Of a stretch of DNA of 61,967 nt, positions 27,601 through 35,539 are shown one piece after another (the stretch's first letter is position 1; every line of letters starts with the position of its first letter). The notes below the pieces were generated by a model. It was not told the DNA's origin. It worked only from the letters and a program-made list of their open reading frames with translations, and did not search any database. The position numbers were made by a program, and so were the translations under genes. The DNA comes from an uncultured Bacteroidales bacterium (GTDB lineage: Bacteria; Bacteroidota; Bacteroidia; Bacteroidales; Bacteroidaceae): NCBI GenBank assembly GCA_902798615.1, contig CADBXL010000031.1, forward strand, positions 1-61,967. Direction: 5' to 3'.

Positions 27601-29083
27601 TGAAAGCTTGGGTAATGACGATGGTGATTTCCACCCAGAAATATCTTTCGAAAACAACATCACTCCTTGGACTCTCCCTTGCCGTGGCGCATATGTCAAG
27701 TTTGAGCCTCTAAAGGCTGGTATTGTTACTATGTATCTCCTTCAGACTGGTAACCTTGACAATATTGTAACTGATGAGAAAGATCATTCACACTCAACAC
27801 ACGTTTTCTGGCGTCCTATATATATAACGGATGAAACAGGTAAGGTTGTTGATTTCGTGCAGACTGCCACAAACGGCTTTATCACATACAATGACAATTT
27901 CTTTGTTGGTGACAAGCGCCGTGCTCAGTTTATTGAAAGTATTCCTGAGACATACAATCAGATTCTGAAAGATGATCTCCTTGATCTCAGGGAAAAGCAT
28001 AACGATCAGTTCCGTACCCTCATCGACAACTGGAACAACGCAGGTTGGAAACAGAAGGTTATTCCTACAGGTGATGGTGGCTATATGGTAATGTCAAAGT
28101 CTATTGTACGCTATACATTCAACGTACATCCAGGCAAGACATACTATCTGTTCTCAAATCAGACTCAGATTGCTATCTCTGGCTTCAACTTTGAGGAGGG
28201 TCGTCTGCTTGATACAAAGACTCAGAATTACGAGACAGCTCCTGTACGTGATGTTGTAGAAGGTACATCTCTCAACTTCACAGATGTTCTCAATGACCCT
28301 CAGCCTGAGATTCCAACCAATGGAAAGGGTAAGGATATCACACATGTAACCTACGAGCGTAACTTTGCTCAGGGCAAGTGGTCATCAATATGTCTTCCAT
28401 TCAGCATGAACAATAGACAGATGCGTGAGCAGTTCGGTGAGGAAACAGCTGTTGTTCTTCTCAAGACCATTCACGATGATGGTAAGATGGAGTTGATTTG
28501 GCACGTTAATCAGGATATTATTGCAGGTTATCCTTACTTCATCCTTCCTAAAGGTGAGGTAAAGCATAATAACGTTACAAACTCAACAATTACAAAGATA
28601 TCTGTAGATACATATTTCAACAATGAGATTCAGAAGGAACACCCATTGTTCTCTGTTGGTTCAAATGGAAATACTTTCGATTGGCAGAGCACATACAGTG
28701 GCGTGAATTACAAGACTGATTTCCCATACGTATTTGAAGGAAACTTCAAGAAGGAGAATCTTCCTGCTGGCTCTTATGTGATGAGCAACAACGGTACTCT
28801 TTCAAAGTTGAAGAATGCAACTACTGCGAAGCCATTCCGTGCATATATTAAGTATCAGGGCTCTAATGCGAGTCATGCAAAGCCTCTCTATACATCAATC
28901 AATTGGCAGGAAGGTGAAGAAACAACAGCAATCAACGACATCATCTTCCAGAATGGAATACTGATGGAGTCAAGTGACGTTTATGGCGTTGACGGTTCTA
29001 TTATCCGTCACGATGCACAGAACTTGAAAGATCTGTCAAAGGGCGTTTATATCGTTAACGGTAAAAAGTTTGTAGTAAAATAA
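24668..29083 (+). CDS. very large secreted LamG-domain protein
   Basis: A 1471-residue exported protein. The signal peptide (1-25) precedes two jelly-roll, carbohydrate-binding-like regions (about 30-170 and 175-285). A concanavalin/LamG domain (about 290-615) has HYVTYVMSDNLMHITIYLDG. A further binding-like module (about 640-740), a Big-type segment (YTSTAPHVAHINKEGKISMT, about 845) and a C-terminal region with KWSSICLPFSMNNRQM follow. The end GVYIVNGKKFVVK is typical of Prevotella exported proteins with a sorting or anchoring tail. No catalytic motif is recognised, so adhesion or glycan binding is inference. Confidence 0.8.
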   Translation: MKRFFKLNVFALVALLFLGVADVWGIGINKNVPLNLELVGGNCTWNPNTKILTWTASTWNLYKLKDWDDSDLSGYDKMVINVSNAADNKAYRVVITIDGTLYTYSTSGNGTKTIDIRNDFKNGTNTIQSIDGNPLRHVESIQIGGDSEPDKDGQGNVQPASITINFIKFHKPLNWNRSGRITFYAPDFNCGDNVTAGSEGKFTFSRKWSDIHLEFDNDGLETTEIERIEQNVSGSQIYQAFVGNNKDAYNLAGAQSKKIKFGEFRICSNSDNSNTITLQSVTFVKKKTNFDVTQGRLYFENFEGLSNSSFLDGKDAPVEAPEANQQGKYYLYGGRGKILSDPTFGKYYQNLADADEYTKSLSENFLRYTFTDDQRNANAEAIKSSGQATIGFWVNGQVAVDYELPLERGSMFCIFSNDRFRKADNFDQRPRFWFDLSCNGWTYAYLPNTTSAHEDIGWSEFNYGEKVKNSGTSNTITSLFGKGNYANPLDQSQHKFYDDKKWHYVTYVMSDNLMHITIYLDGEKTGEIENWKDLEGSDYRGTTDLLERTRYLRNIILGGFTPHGLFYDKQYYSDAALAYDDIALYGKALTQDQIRSIIEQKNYTPEEWHYGDSFEEYNEIKGGHEDPHNISGLNVNYSFDSTTKYLKVNGGTTLTIPNVPKNYYVRIEYAFANQGGSNAFPYSNVGNLKWVGTRVSENNDNLPKTYQGQNYYVMTYQASEAGTYDLNVGTDALVRSIIITPYEYAKLKFGNWNKEKTSFTALSKPKDSYVKYVEFDVQRINGTNYYKKNGVDVGVNPVLPEVSLAKDGRYRDNKPAYEDINNYREDLNHYPYIKYTSTAPHVAHINKEGKISMTGIAGNTIIIAELISDNKFVGSEIVDSFEIRIKKEENTLRLAKGEKIKVNQKFPDDVNSAGKNLDNITMTIGGWYHTTRYSVPGETKQVRDEWKAVDYFQGPIRPDEEILDNFNKYSIGTRVAKSESLGNDDGDFHPEISFENNITPWTLPCRGAYVKFEPLKAGIVTMYLLQTGNLDNIVTDEKDHSHSTHVFWRPIYITDETGKVVDFVQTATNGFITYNDNFFVGDKRRAQFIESIPETYNQILKDDLLDLREKHNDQFRTLIDNWNNAGWKQKVIPTGDGGYMVMSKSIVRYTFNVHPGKTYYLFSNQTQIAISGFNFEEGRLLDTKTQNYETAPVRDVVEGTSLNFTDVLNDPQPEIPTNGKGKDITHVTYERNFAQGKWSSICLPFSMNNRQMREQFGEETAVVLLKTIHDDGKMELIWHVNQDIIAGYPYFILPKGEVKHNNVTNSTITKISVDTYFNNEIQKEHPLFSVGSNGNTFDWQSTYSGVNYKTDFPYVFEGNFKKENLPAGSYVMSNNGTLSKLKNATTAKPFRAYIKYQGSNASHAKPLYTSINWQEGEETTAINDIIFQNGILMESSDVYGVDGSIIRHDAQNLKDLSKGVYIVNGKKFVVK

Positions 29084-29095
29084 CAACGGATATAC

Positions 29096-29320
29096 ATGAA
29101 AAGAATTTATACATCCCCTGTCTGTGAGGTTTTCCTCACAGAACAGGAGGAAACACTTCAAGTAACATCTGCATATACTTCTTCTGGAGATTCCGGCGGT
29201 TTCCTTCCTTTTGATCCTAATATTCCTGTAGATAATGGAGACAATGGTGGAGGTGGTGATATCGGTTCAGGTGATTTTGCCAAAGGAGGCATGGTTTGGG
29301 ATAATACATTATTCGATTAA
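29096..29320 (+). CDS. small partner protein, function unknown
   Basis: A 74-residue protein 12 nt after the large surface-protein gene. It begins KRIYTSPVCEVFLTEQEETL and ends in a low-complexity Gly/Asp segment (DNGDNGGGGDIGSGDF) and MVWDNTLFD. Short proteins of this pattern occur next to large exported proteins in Prevotella-like genomes; none has a function I can name. There is no signal peptide, and the close spacing suggests cotranscription. Confidence 0.65.
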   Translation: MKRIYTSPVCEVFLTEQEETLQVTSAYTSSGDSGGFLPFDPNIPVDNGDNGGGGDIGSGDFAKGGMVWDNTLFD

Positions 29321-29561
29321 TACACCGATGGCGGCGTTGTGATAACGCCTAAAGAGAATATCTCTCTTTACTTGAAAATTACATATCTTTTTTGTATGTT
29401 CTTCCTATTCCCCATTTAATGAGGATTAGTGAAGAGCATACTTTTTTGCGTTTCTTCCTACTTGGATTCCGGTAAACAGCATAAAGCATGTCTGAAGTGC
29501 TTGAAACACAGTATTTTAACGTGAGTACGACTGATTTCCTTTTGCTGTCGCATAACATTGA

Positions 29562-29614
29562 TTAACGTCAGTTCGACGAAAACCCCGAAGGGGTTTTCGT
29601 CGAACTGACGTTAA
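29562..29614. repeat. 53-bp near-perfect palindrome made of two element ends
   Basis: Two 25-base arms, TTAACGTCAGTTCGACGAAA plus ACCCC and its exact complement, with only a GAA loop between. The arm is the terminal repeat of the MITE-like family, so this looks like two ends joined with the interior deleted. Confidence 0.85.
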
Positions 29615-29719
29615 TTAGGACTTTAATGGAACATTAATTGTGACATTAATAATCCTTGCGGTTTAGATTCTCATAATTTTTTGTCCAAATTAATGTTTTA
29701 ATTCATGTCTTAATTAATG
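29611..29719. repeat. 11-nt array (TTAATG words) inside the composite element
   Basis: Units TTAATTAGGAC, TTTAATGGAAC, ATTAATTGTGA and CATTAATAATC (29611-29654), then after a spacer CAAATTAATGT, TTTAATTCATG and a 12-nt unit (29686-29719). Same word family as 555-660. Confidence 0.6.
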
Positions 29720-29762
29720 TTTCAAAGCTAAGCGCAAGCTTTTTTCATAGAACTAACCTTAT

Positions 29763-30860
29763 TTACCTCTCCCCCACTACTCCAACAAGAATAGTGTTAA
29801 TAAGGAAATCTTCCTTAGACATAAGGCAGTATCCTTTCATTCCCCAGTCCTTACCCCAAGAATTCTTGCAAATAAAGAGCGTCTCGCCTTGTTTTGTCTT
29901 GGTTTGACCTACTATAGCCATAGCGTGCTGATCGGTCGTTGTAAAGCGTTCTAAGGCACGTTGACGAAGGGTAGCAATGTCTCCGTCTATAGAAGGTTCC
30001 CTGTTACGAGGCATTTGTCCTTCCCAATATACAGGATGATGGTTTTTCAAAGCCTCTATAACCTGAGAGTACATATCTTGAACTGGCACATTCATCAAAG
30101 CATGACGATGATGATTATCGGGAATTTCTAGAACAAAAGACTCACCGTATGGATGATGTTTATAGGATGTTAGCCATGAGAATTTAATGCCGTAGAGAAT
30201 ACTTTCGCCAAACTGCTTCGGAGTATAGTGTGCACTATAAAGATAAAAACCTTTCCTAAGATTATGAGGAATGAAAGGTAGAGCTTCATCAACATCCTTG
30301 TTTAGTCTTTTCAAGCCCATACGATTGTTAACGGCAATCTTAACCTTTTGACGAACTATTCTCGTCAGTGCTTTACTGTTAATATCATCAGGACAATAGG
30401 TACTCCATTGTACCATGCCATATTGCTTCAGCAATCGCTCAGCATCAGGTCCTATGCCTCTTACACTTATTGGCATATTGCCTTGTGACAGATAGCTTTC
30501 AGAGGCCTGTTCCAGAAGCAGATTACGGACAAGCCATATAGGTGACAGGTTCATAGAGTCGCCGTAGTTCTCTATTCTCTCTGTCTCAATACATGCAAGA
30601 TAGGCATAAATCCAACAAGCCTCCACCTTTCCCTGATCCTTTACAGGGGTAGTTCTAAGGGCATATTTCAGGGCAGAGGGAGAAGCATCCTTGCTCCTTT
30701 CCCGTTGTGTACAGGAAAAAAGAAGGAGGAGGAAGAGAAAGAGAACGGCCTCTCCCCCTGCCCTGACACATACTCCGATGTTATCAACATCGGACTTCCC
30801 CCGTAGGGAGGGAGCCGGAAGTCTAAACATCTTTGTTATTTTACCTAATGCTTTTTTCAT
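29763..30860 (-). CDS. C1-family cysteine peptidase, lipoprotein with repeat-altered signal peptide
   Basis: A 365-residue papain-fold peptidase of the bleomycin-hydrolase/C1B type. Catalytic Cys in DQGKVEACWIYAY (about residue 80), His in DQHAMAIVG (about 308) and Asn in CKNSWGKDWG (about 328). A lipobox (LLLLFSC, about residue 50) indicates a lipoprotein. Between the initial MKKALGKITKMFRL and the hydrophobic core, residues about 15-38 (PAPSLRG...RAGGEA) are encoded by a 72-bp palindromic repeat (30747-30818). The n-region of the signal peptide is therefore abnormally long, and an internal start is an alternative. Export may be affected. Confidence 0.82.
   Translation of the reverse strand: MKKALGKITKMFRLPAPSLRGKSDVDNIGVCVRAGGEAVLFLFLLLLFSCTQRERSKDASPSALKYALRTTPVKDQGKVEACWIYAYLACIETERIENYGDSMNLSPIWLVRNLLLEQASESYLSQGNMPISVRGIGPDAERLLKQYGMVQWSTYCPDDINSKALTRIVRQKVKIAVNNRMGLKRLNKDVDEALPFIPHNLRKGFYLYSAHYTPKQFGESILYGIKFSWLTSYKHHPYGESFVLEIPDNHHRHALMNVPVQDMYSQVIEALKNHHPVYWEGQMPRNREPSIDGDIATLRQRALERFTTTDQHAMAIVGQTKTKQGETLFICKNSWGKDWGMKGYCLMSKEDFLINTILVGVVGER
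30747..30818. repeat. 39-bp palindromic repeat expanded to 72 bp, in frame
   Basis: The 39-bp family (ends GGCCTCTCC and GGAGCCGG) carries here a 33-bp internal insertion containing CCGATGTTATCAACATCGG. Both lengths are multiples of three, so the C1 peptidase frame is kept. Confidence 0.8.
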
Positions 30861-30939
30861 TATTATCGCGATAAAAGGTATATATATGATTCTCCCCCTC
30901 GGGGGAAGTCCGATGTTGATAACATCGGAGTATGTGTCA
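30764..30939. repeat. 40-bp perfect inverted repeats flanking the peptidase start
   Basis: Arm 30764-30803 and arm 30900-30939 are exact complements over 40 bp, each centred on CCGATGTTATCAACATCGG or its complement. The 96 bp between contain the start codon (30860) and first 19 codons of the C1 peptidase gene. The arrangement would permit inversion by recombination. Confidence 0.8.
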
Positions 30940-30952
30940 GACGGAGGGGGCC

Positions 30953-33900
30953 TTATTTTATCATCTCTAACAGATCCTTACCTGTTATCTTTCCGCTCAT
31001 ATCAGTACCTTCGAGGATGTTCTCTGCGAGGTCACGCTTTTGTTCATGCAATCGCTTTATCTTTTCCTCGATAGTGCCAGAAGAAAGGAAATGATATACG
31101 GTAACAGCATGATGCTGTCCAATACGATGAGCACGGTCAGTAGCCTGTTGTTCAATAGCAGGATTCCACCAAGGATCGAGATGGAAGACATAGTTTGCAC
31201 GGGTAAGATTGAGTCCTAATCCTCCTGCCTTGAGAGAAATGATGAATACCGGACATTTGCCAGCTTGGAACTGTTCTACGAGTTTCTGACGCTCTTTTAC
31301 TGGTATAGAACCGTCTATGTAGAGATATGGAATGTTGGCTTTATCCAATGCTTTTAGTACAATGGCAAGGAAAGATGTGAACTGACTGAATACAAGTGCA
31401 GCATCACCACTTTCTACGATAGGTTCAAGAGCCTCAATAAGAGCTTCAATCTTTGATGACTTTCCCTTCCAGTTCTTTTCTACAAGTTGTGCAGAACAAG
31501 AAGCCTGACGCAAACGGGTAATCTCTGCAAGGGTATTAACCGACACTTTATCAGAGTTTTCTGACTCCAGCATCTGCTGAGCACGTTCACGAATAATCTC
31601 ATATACCGCCATTTCCTCTGGTGAAAGATTTACGGTTTGGTATATTTCTGTCTTTTCCGGAAGTTCGTCAAGAACCTTTTCTTTCGTCCTGCGAAGCATG
31701 AACGGATGCACAATTCGGTCGAGCTGTTCCTGTCTCTCCTTATCCTTTGCCACCTCAATAGGCCCTATAAAACGGCGTGAGAAATCCTCATAGCTACCAA
31801 GAAGCCCAGGATTAACAAACTGGAAGAGATTCCATAGTTCTCCAAGATGATTCTGTACAGGAGTACCAGTCAGCATGACACGATATTTACTCTTTAGCTG
31901 CATCGCAACACCAGAAGTCTTGGCACCTCGATTCTTTATCACATGAGCCTCATCAAGTACGGCTGTAGTCCATTCCTTCTGAGTAATCTCTGTCTTTACA
32001 GAGAGAAGCAAACCGTATGTACAGATAACAACATCACCAGCCTTGGCTTCTGAAATGCATGTAGAACGATTATTGGTGAAGTTGAGTATAGACACATTAA
32101 GAGAAGGTGCAAATTTCTCTATTTCCGTTTTCCAGTTTGGTGCAACAGAAGCAGGTGCAACGACAAGAGCCGGACCTTCGTTTGCCTTAAATAGCAAGTA
32201 GGTGATAGTCTGTATCGTTTTACCAAGTCCCATATCGTCAGCAAGTAATGCTCCTGCTCCCCATGAGTTGAGACGAGCTATCCATTGATAACCTTCAACC
32301 TGATAGCTTCGTAAAGTGGCATTAAGGGTTGTTGGAATCTCAGGTTTATATTCGCTTGAATCAAGGATTCGTTTTCTTATTTCAATAAGTTCCGGATCAA
32401 CCTCCAGATGAAGCTCACCATCCACTATGCTTGTATCAAGCAGAGCTGCTGAAAAAGCAGACATCTGAAGATGACCGCGCTGACGGGAAGCAAGGGCATC
32501 AAGTCCCATGAGCTGACGATGAAGGCGCTCGCTCAAAGCAATATATTCGCCCTCTCCAAGACGGATGAAGCGGTTACGGCTCTGTCCTATAAGGTCGAGA
32601 AGGTCTGCAACAGAGATCTTTGTATTCTCATCCAACTGTACAGTTCCTTCCATCTCAAACCAGCCGTTCTTGTTCTTCTTCAAAGAGGCACTCCATTGAG
32701 AGGCAGTTGAACGCTTGCTGAGCCTTAGCTTATGGCCTTCAGGCCACTCTACGGCATAAGGACAGTTCTCGCCTTGTTCTCTTATGAAATCAAGGATAGG
32801 AAGAAGTCCGAAAGCATCCACCTGAAACGTCTTCTCAGGAGGAAGCGTATCTTCCACGCCATTAACGAGATTATAATAGTTTGAACGCTCTTTTTCCAAA
32901 TCACGCTCTACGCATACACGTGTAGCACCTGATATATCAAATATCACAGAACTACCTTCACCCGGTACACATTGTGCTCTACCATTGGCAAGTGGACGGC
33001 AGAAGATACTTACTATATAAGCCTCCTTACCCTGTGGACGCATCTGCAAGGTGATGTCTGATGTTCCCTTTACAGTTTCAAGCGTTGATCCACCTCTTAT
33101 GAGTGAGGAGTGAACCTCAACCTTGCCACGAAGGCTTTCAAGGAAGCGTGAAAGAGTTTCCTCAGCATCAAGCGGAAATTTGCCCAAGTCGAGCAACTGA
33201 CTAAAGTAAGGTCGTAGCTCTGGTGTCATGCGAAGGTAATTGATGCTTGAAGCACCTCGAGAGACTACCAAATAGTCTTTGTCCACCTGTTCCTCTGGCA
33301 CATTACTCTTTATGGTAAAATCTGTATCTGAACGCTCTATCACAAGATATGGCATTTCCTCAGAAACAGTAACAAGCGAATAAGGTGCCCACCTGCCAAC
33401 ATACAGACGGGAATGGGATGTCATCTCAGGAAGCACATTGGCAAGATTTACATAGTATAAAGACTCCTTGCCACCATAACGCTCACGATTACGAATGCGG
33501 ATATCCTCTGGATCCATATTCTCATCAGCCATAGCCATGAAGGTGGCATAACTCACAGCCTTGCCAGCACTCCAGCCACCAGACTTCAGAATCTGCTGCT
33601 GTCGCACCTCACACACATTGTCGTCAATGCTGTGCATGAAATAAGCCAGACGCTCAGACTGCTCTGCATCCTTTATCTGCTCCATCTTATTGGCAGATAG
33701 TGATTCAAGCACATATTCCCATTGTTGCTTTACATAGATAGATGTCAGCAGATGATTCTCATAGAATGACTTCTCTGCCTGCTTATGCTCTTTTTCACTC
33801 AGAGGCTTGAATTTCTCATTGTCATATTTGACACATAGCCACTTTGGTGAGTTTTCTTCTATTGCTTCATCCGTGAGGATGTTAGTTCTGCCAAGATAGT

Positions 33901-34945
33901 TAACGAGAAGCACCATAAGCTGCTTTGATAGCTTATCAGCAGAAGGAAAAAGAAGTCGAATATCCGTTACATATCCCTTTCTATTGGTAAACGCACAAGC
34001 CAAAGCCCATGCAGCCTTTACGGAATTTTCCTTCATCTTCTCATTACGACGGATGAAGTTGGCAATCATAGACTCGCCATTGGCGGTACCTTCGCGTTTA
34101 CAACAAATAATATAAAGGAAGTTGGCAATACTTGTAGGCAGATTTGTACTTACTATTGTCTTTGATGTCTTTGTGTTGTAGATTACCTGTGCTTTTCGGA
34201 ATTCCTTAAGAGCATCCGCATACTGACCTTTGAAAGTGAGTATCGTAGCTTGCAATAGATGGGCATCGCATAAAGGTTTGTCAATGATTTGCTTAGGCTT
34301 CCTACCTTCTGCAAGATAGGCATATAGATATATGCTATAAAGCACTTCATCGCGCCTTAAATCAGTAGAATAGTTGCGAGCTTCGGCAAGTGTTATTATT
34401 CGCTTGCTCTCTATAAACATCTCACCCTCATAGCATTGCTCGATAACATCTTTCACAAGTTCTACGAAACTTGCCTCTGTGATATGCGACAGCAAAGCCA
34501 TGTATTTATCATCGTTGATGATAGGTTCAAGATAGGCAATGTCAGCACCAAAGATAATAGATGCCTCTGATGTGTCGCGATAATTGCTACGGATATACTC
34601 GCATAGTGCTATCTGGATAGGTTTCTGGTTCATCTGGAAGTATTTGAACACTTCACATAGCACCTTCAGCACATTGTTTCCCTCATCTGTATCATATAGC
34701 CATTCCAACACCTTCACCATAACATTTGGCGAGATGCGGTACATCAGTTCACGGTATGTAAAGTTATACGTGCCACGCTCCAGAAGGCTCTTGTTTACAA
34801 GTTGCAAGTGGAGGCTACCCCCCACAAACCCCTTGTCAACCTTCGATATACGTGCCACGATATCAGTAGGAAGGATACTATCAGTATCCTGAGTGGCAAA
34901 ATAACCGAGTAAAAGTTTTTCTGAATAAGAAAGTCCCTCTAACAT
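30953..34945 (-). CDS. SNF2-family helicase-like ATPase
   Basis: A 1330-residue protein. The N-terminal two thirds is helical and poorly conserved, with TPR-like stretches (about 210-300) and a SNF2-associated region. The C-terminal SWI2/SNF2 motor has DDMGLGKTIQT (Walker A, about 900), LDEAHVIKN (motif II, about 1000), MLTGTPVQNHLGELW (motif III) and QQATDRAHRIGQ (motif VI, about 1277). It remodels or translocates along DNA; bacterial members include RapA and several uncharacterised groups. Its stop lies beside a palindromic repeat and its start is 73 nt from sufE, so it belongs to the minus-strand run. Confidence 0.9.
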   Translation of the reverse strand: MLEGLSYSEKLLLGYFATQDTDSILPTDIVARISKVDKGFVGGSLHLQLVNKSLLERGTYNFTYRELMYRISPNVMVKVLEWLYDTDEGNNVLKVLCEVFKYFQMNQKPIQIALCEYIRSNYRDTSEASIIFGADIAYLEPIINDDKYMALLSHITEASFVELVKDVIEQCYEGEMFIESKRIITLAEARNYSTDLRRDEVLYSIYLYAYLAEGRKPKQIIDKPLCDAHLLQATILTFKGQYADALKEFRKAQVIYNTKTSKTIVSTNLPTSIANFLYIICCKREGTANGESMIANFIRRNEKMKENSVKAAWALACAFTNRKGYVTDIRLLFPSADKLSKQLMVLLVNYLGRTNILTDEAIEENSPKWLCVKYDNEKFKPLSEKEHKQAEKSFYENHLLTSIYVKQQWEYVLESLSANKMEQIKDAEQSERLAYFMHSIDDNVCEVRQQQILKSGGWSAGKAVSYATFMAMADENMDPEDIRIRNRERYGGKESLYYVNLANVLPEMTSHSRLYVGRWAPYSLVTVSEEMPYLVIERSDTDFTIKSNVPEEQVDKDYLVVSRGASSINYLRMTPELRPYFSQLLDLGKFPLDAEETLSRFLESLRGKVEVHSSLIRGGSTLETVKGTSDITLQMRPQGKEAYIVSIFCRPLANGRAQCVPGEGSSVIFDISGATRVCVERDLEKERSNYYNLVNGVEDTLPPEKTFQVDAFGLLPILDFIREQGENCPYAVEWPEGHKLRLSKRSTASQWSASLKKNKNGWFEMEGTVQLDENTKISVADLLDLIGQSRNRFIRLGEGEYIALSERLHRQLMGLDALASRQRGHLQMSAFSAALLDTSIVDGELHLEVDPELIEIRKRILDSSEYKPEIPTTLNATLRSYQVEGYQWIARLNSWGAGALLADDMGLGKTIQTITYLLFKANEGPALVVAPASVAPNWKTEIEKFAPSLNVSILNFTNNRSTCISEAKAGDVVICTYGLLLSVKTEITQKEWTTAVLDEAHVIKNRGAKTSGVAMQLKSKYRVMLTGTPVQNHLGELWNLFQFVNPGLLGSYEDFSRRFIGPIEVAKDKERQEQLDRIVHPFMLRRTKEKVLDELPEKTEIYQTVNLSPEEMAVYEIIRERAQQMLESENSDKVSVNTLAEITRLRQASCSAQLVEKNWKGKSSKIEALIEALEPIVESGDAALVFSQFTSFLAIVLKALDKANIPYLYIDGSIPVKERQKLVEQFQAGKCPVFIISLKAGGLGLNLTRANYVFHLDPWWNPAIEQQATDRAHRIGQHHAVTVYHFLSSGTIEEKIKRLHEQKRDLAENILEGTDMSGKITGKDLLEMIK

Positions 34946-35018
34946 TCTTTTAGAAGTGAAAATTTTTAAATGAAAAATGAAAAATACGGATTAGTAACTT
35001 GTATTTTGTAATTTTTCA

Positions 35019-35444
35019 TTATTCATTTTTCATTTTCCATGCCAAAGCGTATGCCTTAACCTGTTTTACCATAGCAAGAAGTCCGTTTGAACGCGTAGGT
35101 GAAAGATGATCCTTCAAGCCTATTTCCTCAATGAAATATAGGTCAGCATCAAGAATCTCTTGTGGCTTATGTCCGCTTATGACACGTATCAAAAGTGCAA
35201 TGATACCCTTCACGATTAGCGCGTCGCTCTCTGCTGAGAATACGAGATTACCATCATCATCACGATCACATTGAAGCCACACGCGAGACTGACAACCGTC
35301 AATAAGGTTCTGCTCAGTCTTGTATTTCTCATCAAGAGGCTCCTGCTCATTACCTAAGTCGATGAGCAACTGATACTTATCCATCCAGTCGTCAAATGCG
35401 CTGAACTCTTCTATTACCTCGTCTTGTATTTCGTTTATAGTCAT
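35019..35444 (-). CDS. sufE: SufE-type cysteine desulfurase activator
   Basis: A 141-residue protein of normal SufE length. The sulfur-accepting Cys is in LIDGCQSRVWL (about residue 51). SufE takes persulfide sulfur from the desulfurase SufS and passes it on for Fe-S cluster assembly. No suf genes lie next to it; U32 peptidase and SNF2 are its neighbours on the same strand, so it is part of a mixed housekeeping run. The 34946-35018 gap is AT-rich, with AAAATGAAAAATGAA-type repeats facing their complements. Confidence 0.92.
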   Translation of the reverse strand: MTINEIQDEVIEEFSAFDDWMDKYQLLIDLGNEQEPLDEKYKTEQNLIDGCQSRVWLQCDRDDDGNLVFSAESDALIVKGIIALLIRVISGHKPQEILDADLYFIEEIGLKDHLSPTRSNGLLAMVKQVKAYALAWKMKNE

Positions 35445-35500
35445 AAATTTATAAATTATTAGACCCTCTAAATCCCCCTTAAAGGGGGACTTGTAGCACT

Positions 35501-35539
35501 CCGGCTCCCTCCCTACAGGGGAGGGCGGGGGGAGAGGCC
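35501..35539. repeat. 39-bp palindromic repeat, intergenic copy
   Basis: Starts CCGGCTCCCTCCCTACAGGG and ends GGGGGGAGAGGCC plus T; it abuts the stop codon of the U32 gene (35540-35542). An unrelated small hairpin TCCCCCTTAAAGGGGGA lies at 35473-35489. Confidence 0.8.

Larger units (their letters stand above)
29517..29761. mobile_element. 245-bp composite MITE-like element at a stop codon
   Basis: Ends TAACGTGAGTACGACTGA (29517) and the degenerate complement TAGAACTAACCTTA (to 29761), flanked by TTT on both sides (29514-29516 and 29762-29764). The right flank overlaps the stop codon (29763-29765) of the minus-strand C1 peptidase. It contains the 53-bp palindrome at 29562-29614 and an 11-nt array at 29611-29719. 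Before it, 29321-29516 holds two small hairpins (GGCGTT/AACGCC and TAAAGAGA/TCTCTTTA) after the 74-residue gene and nothing else recognised. Confidence 0.65.
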
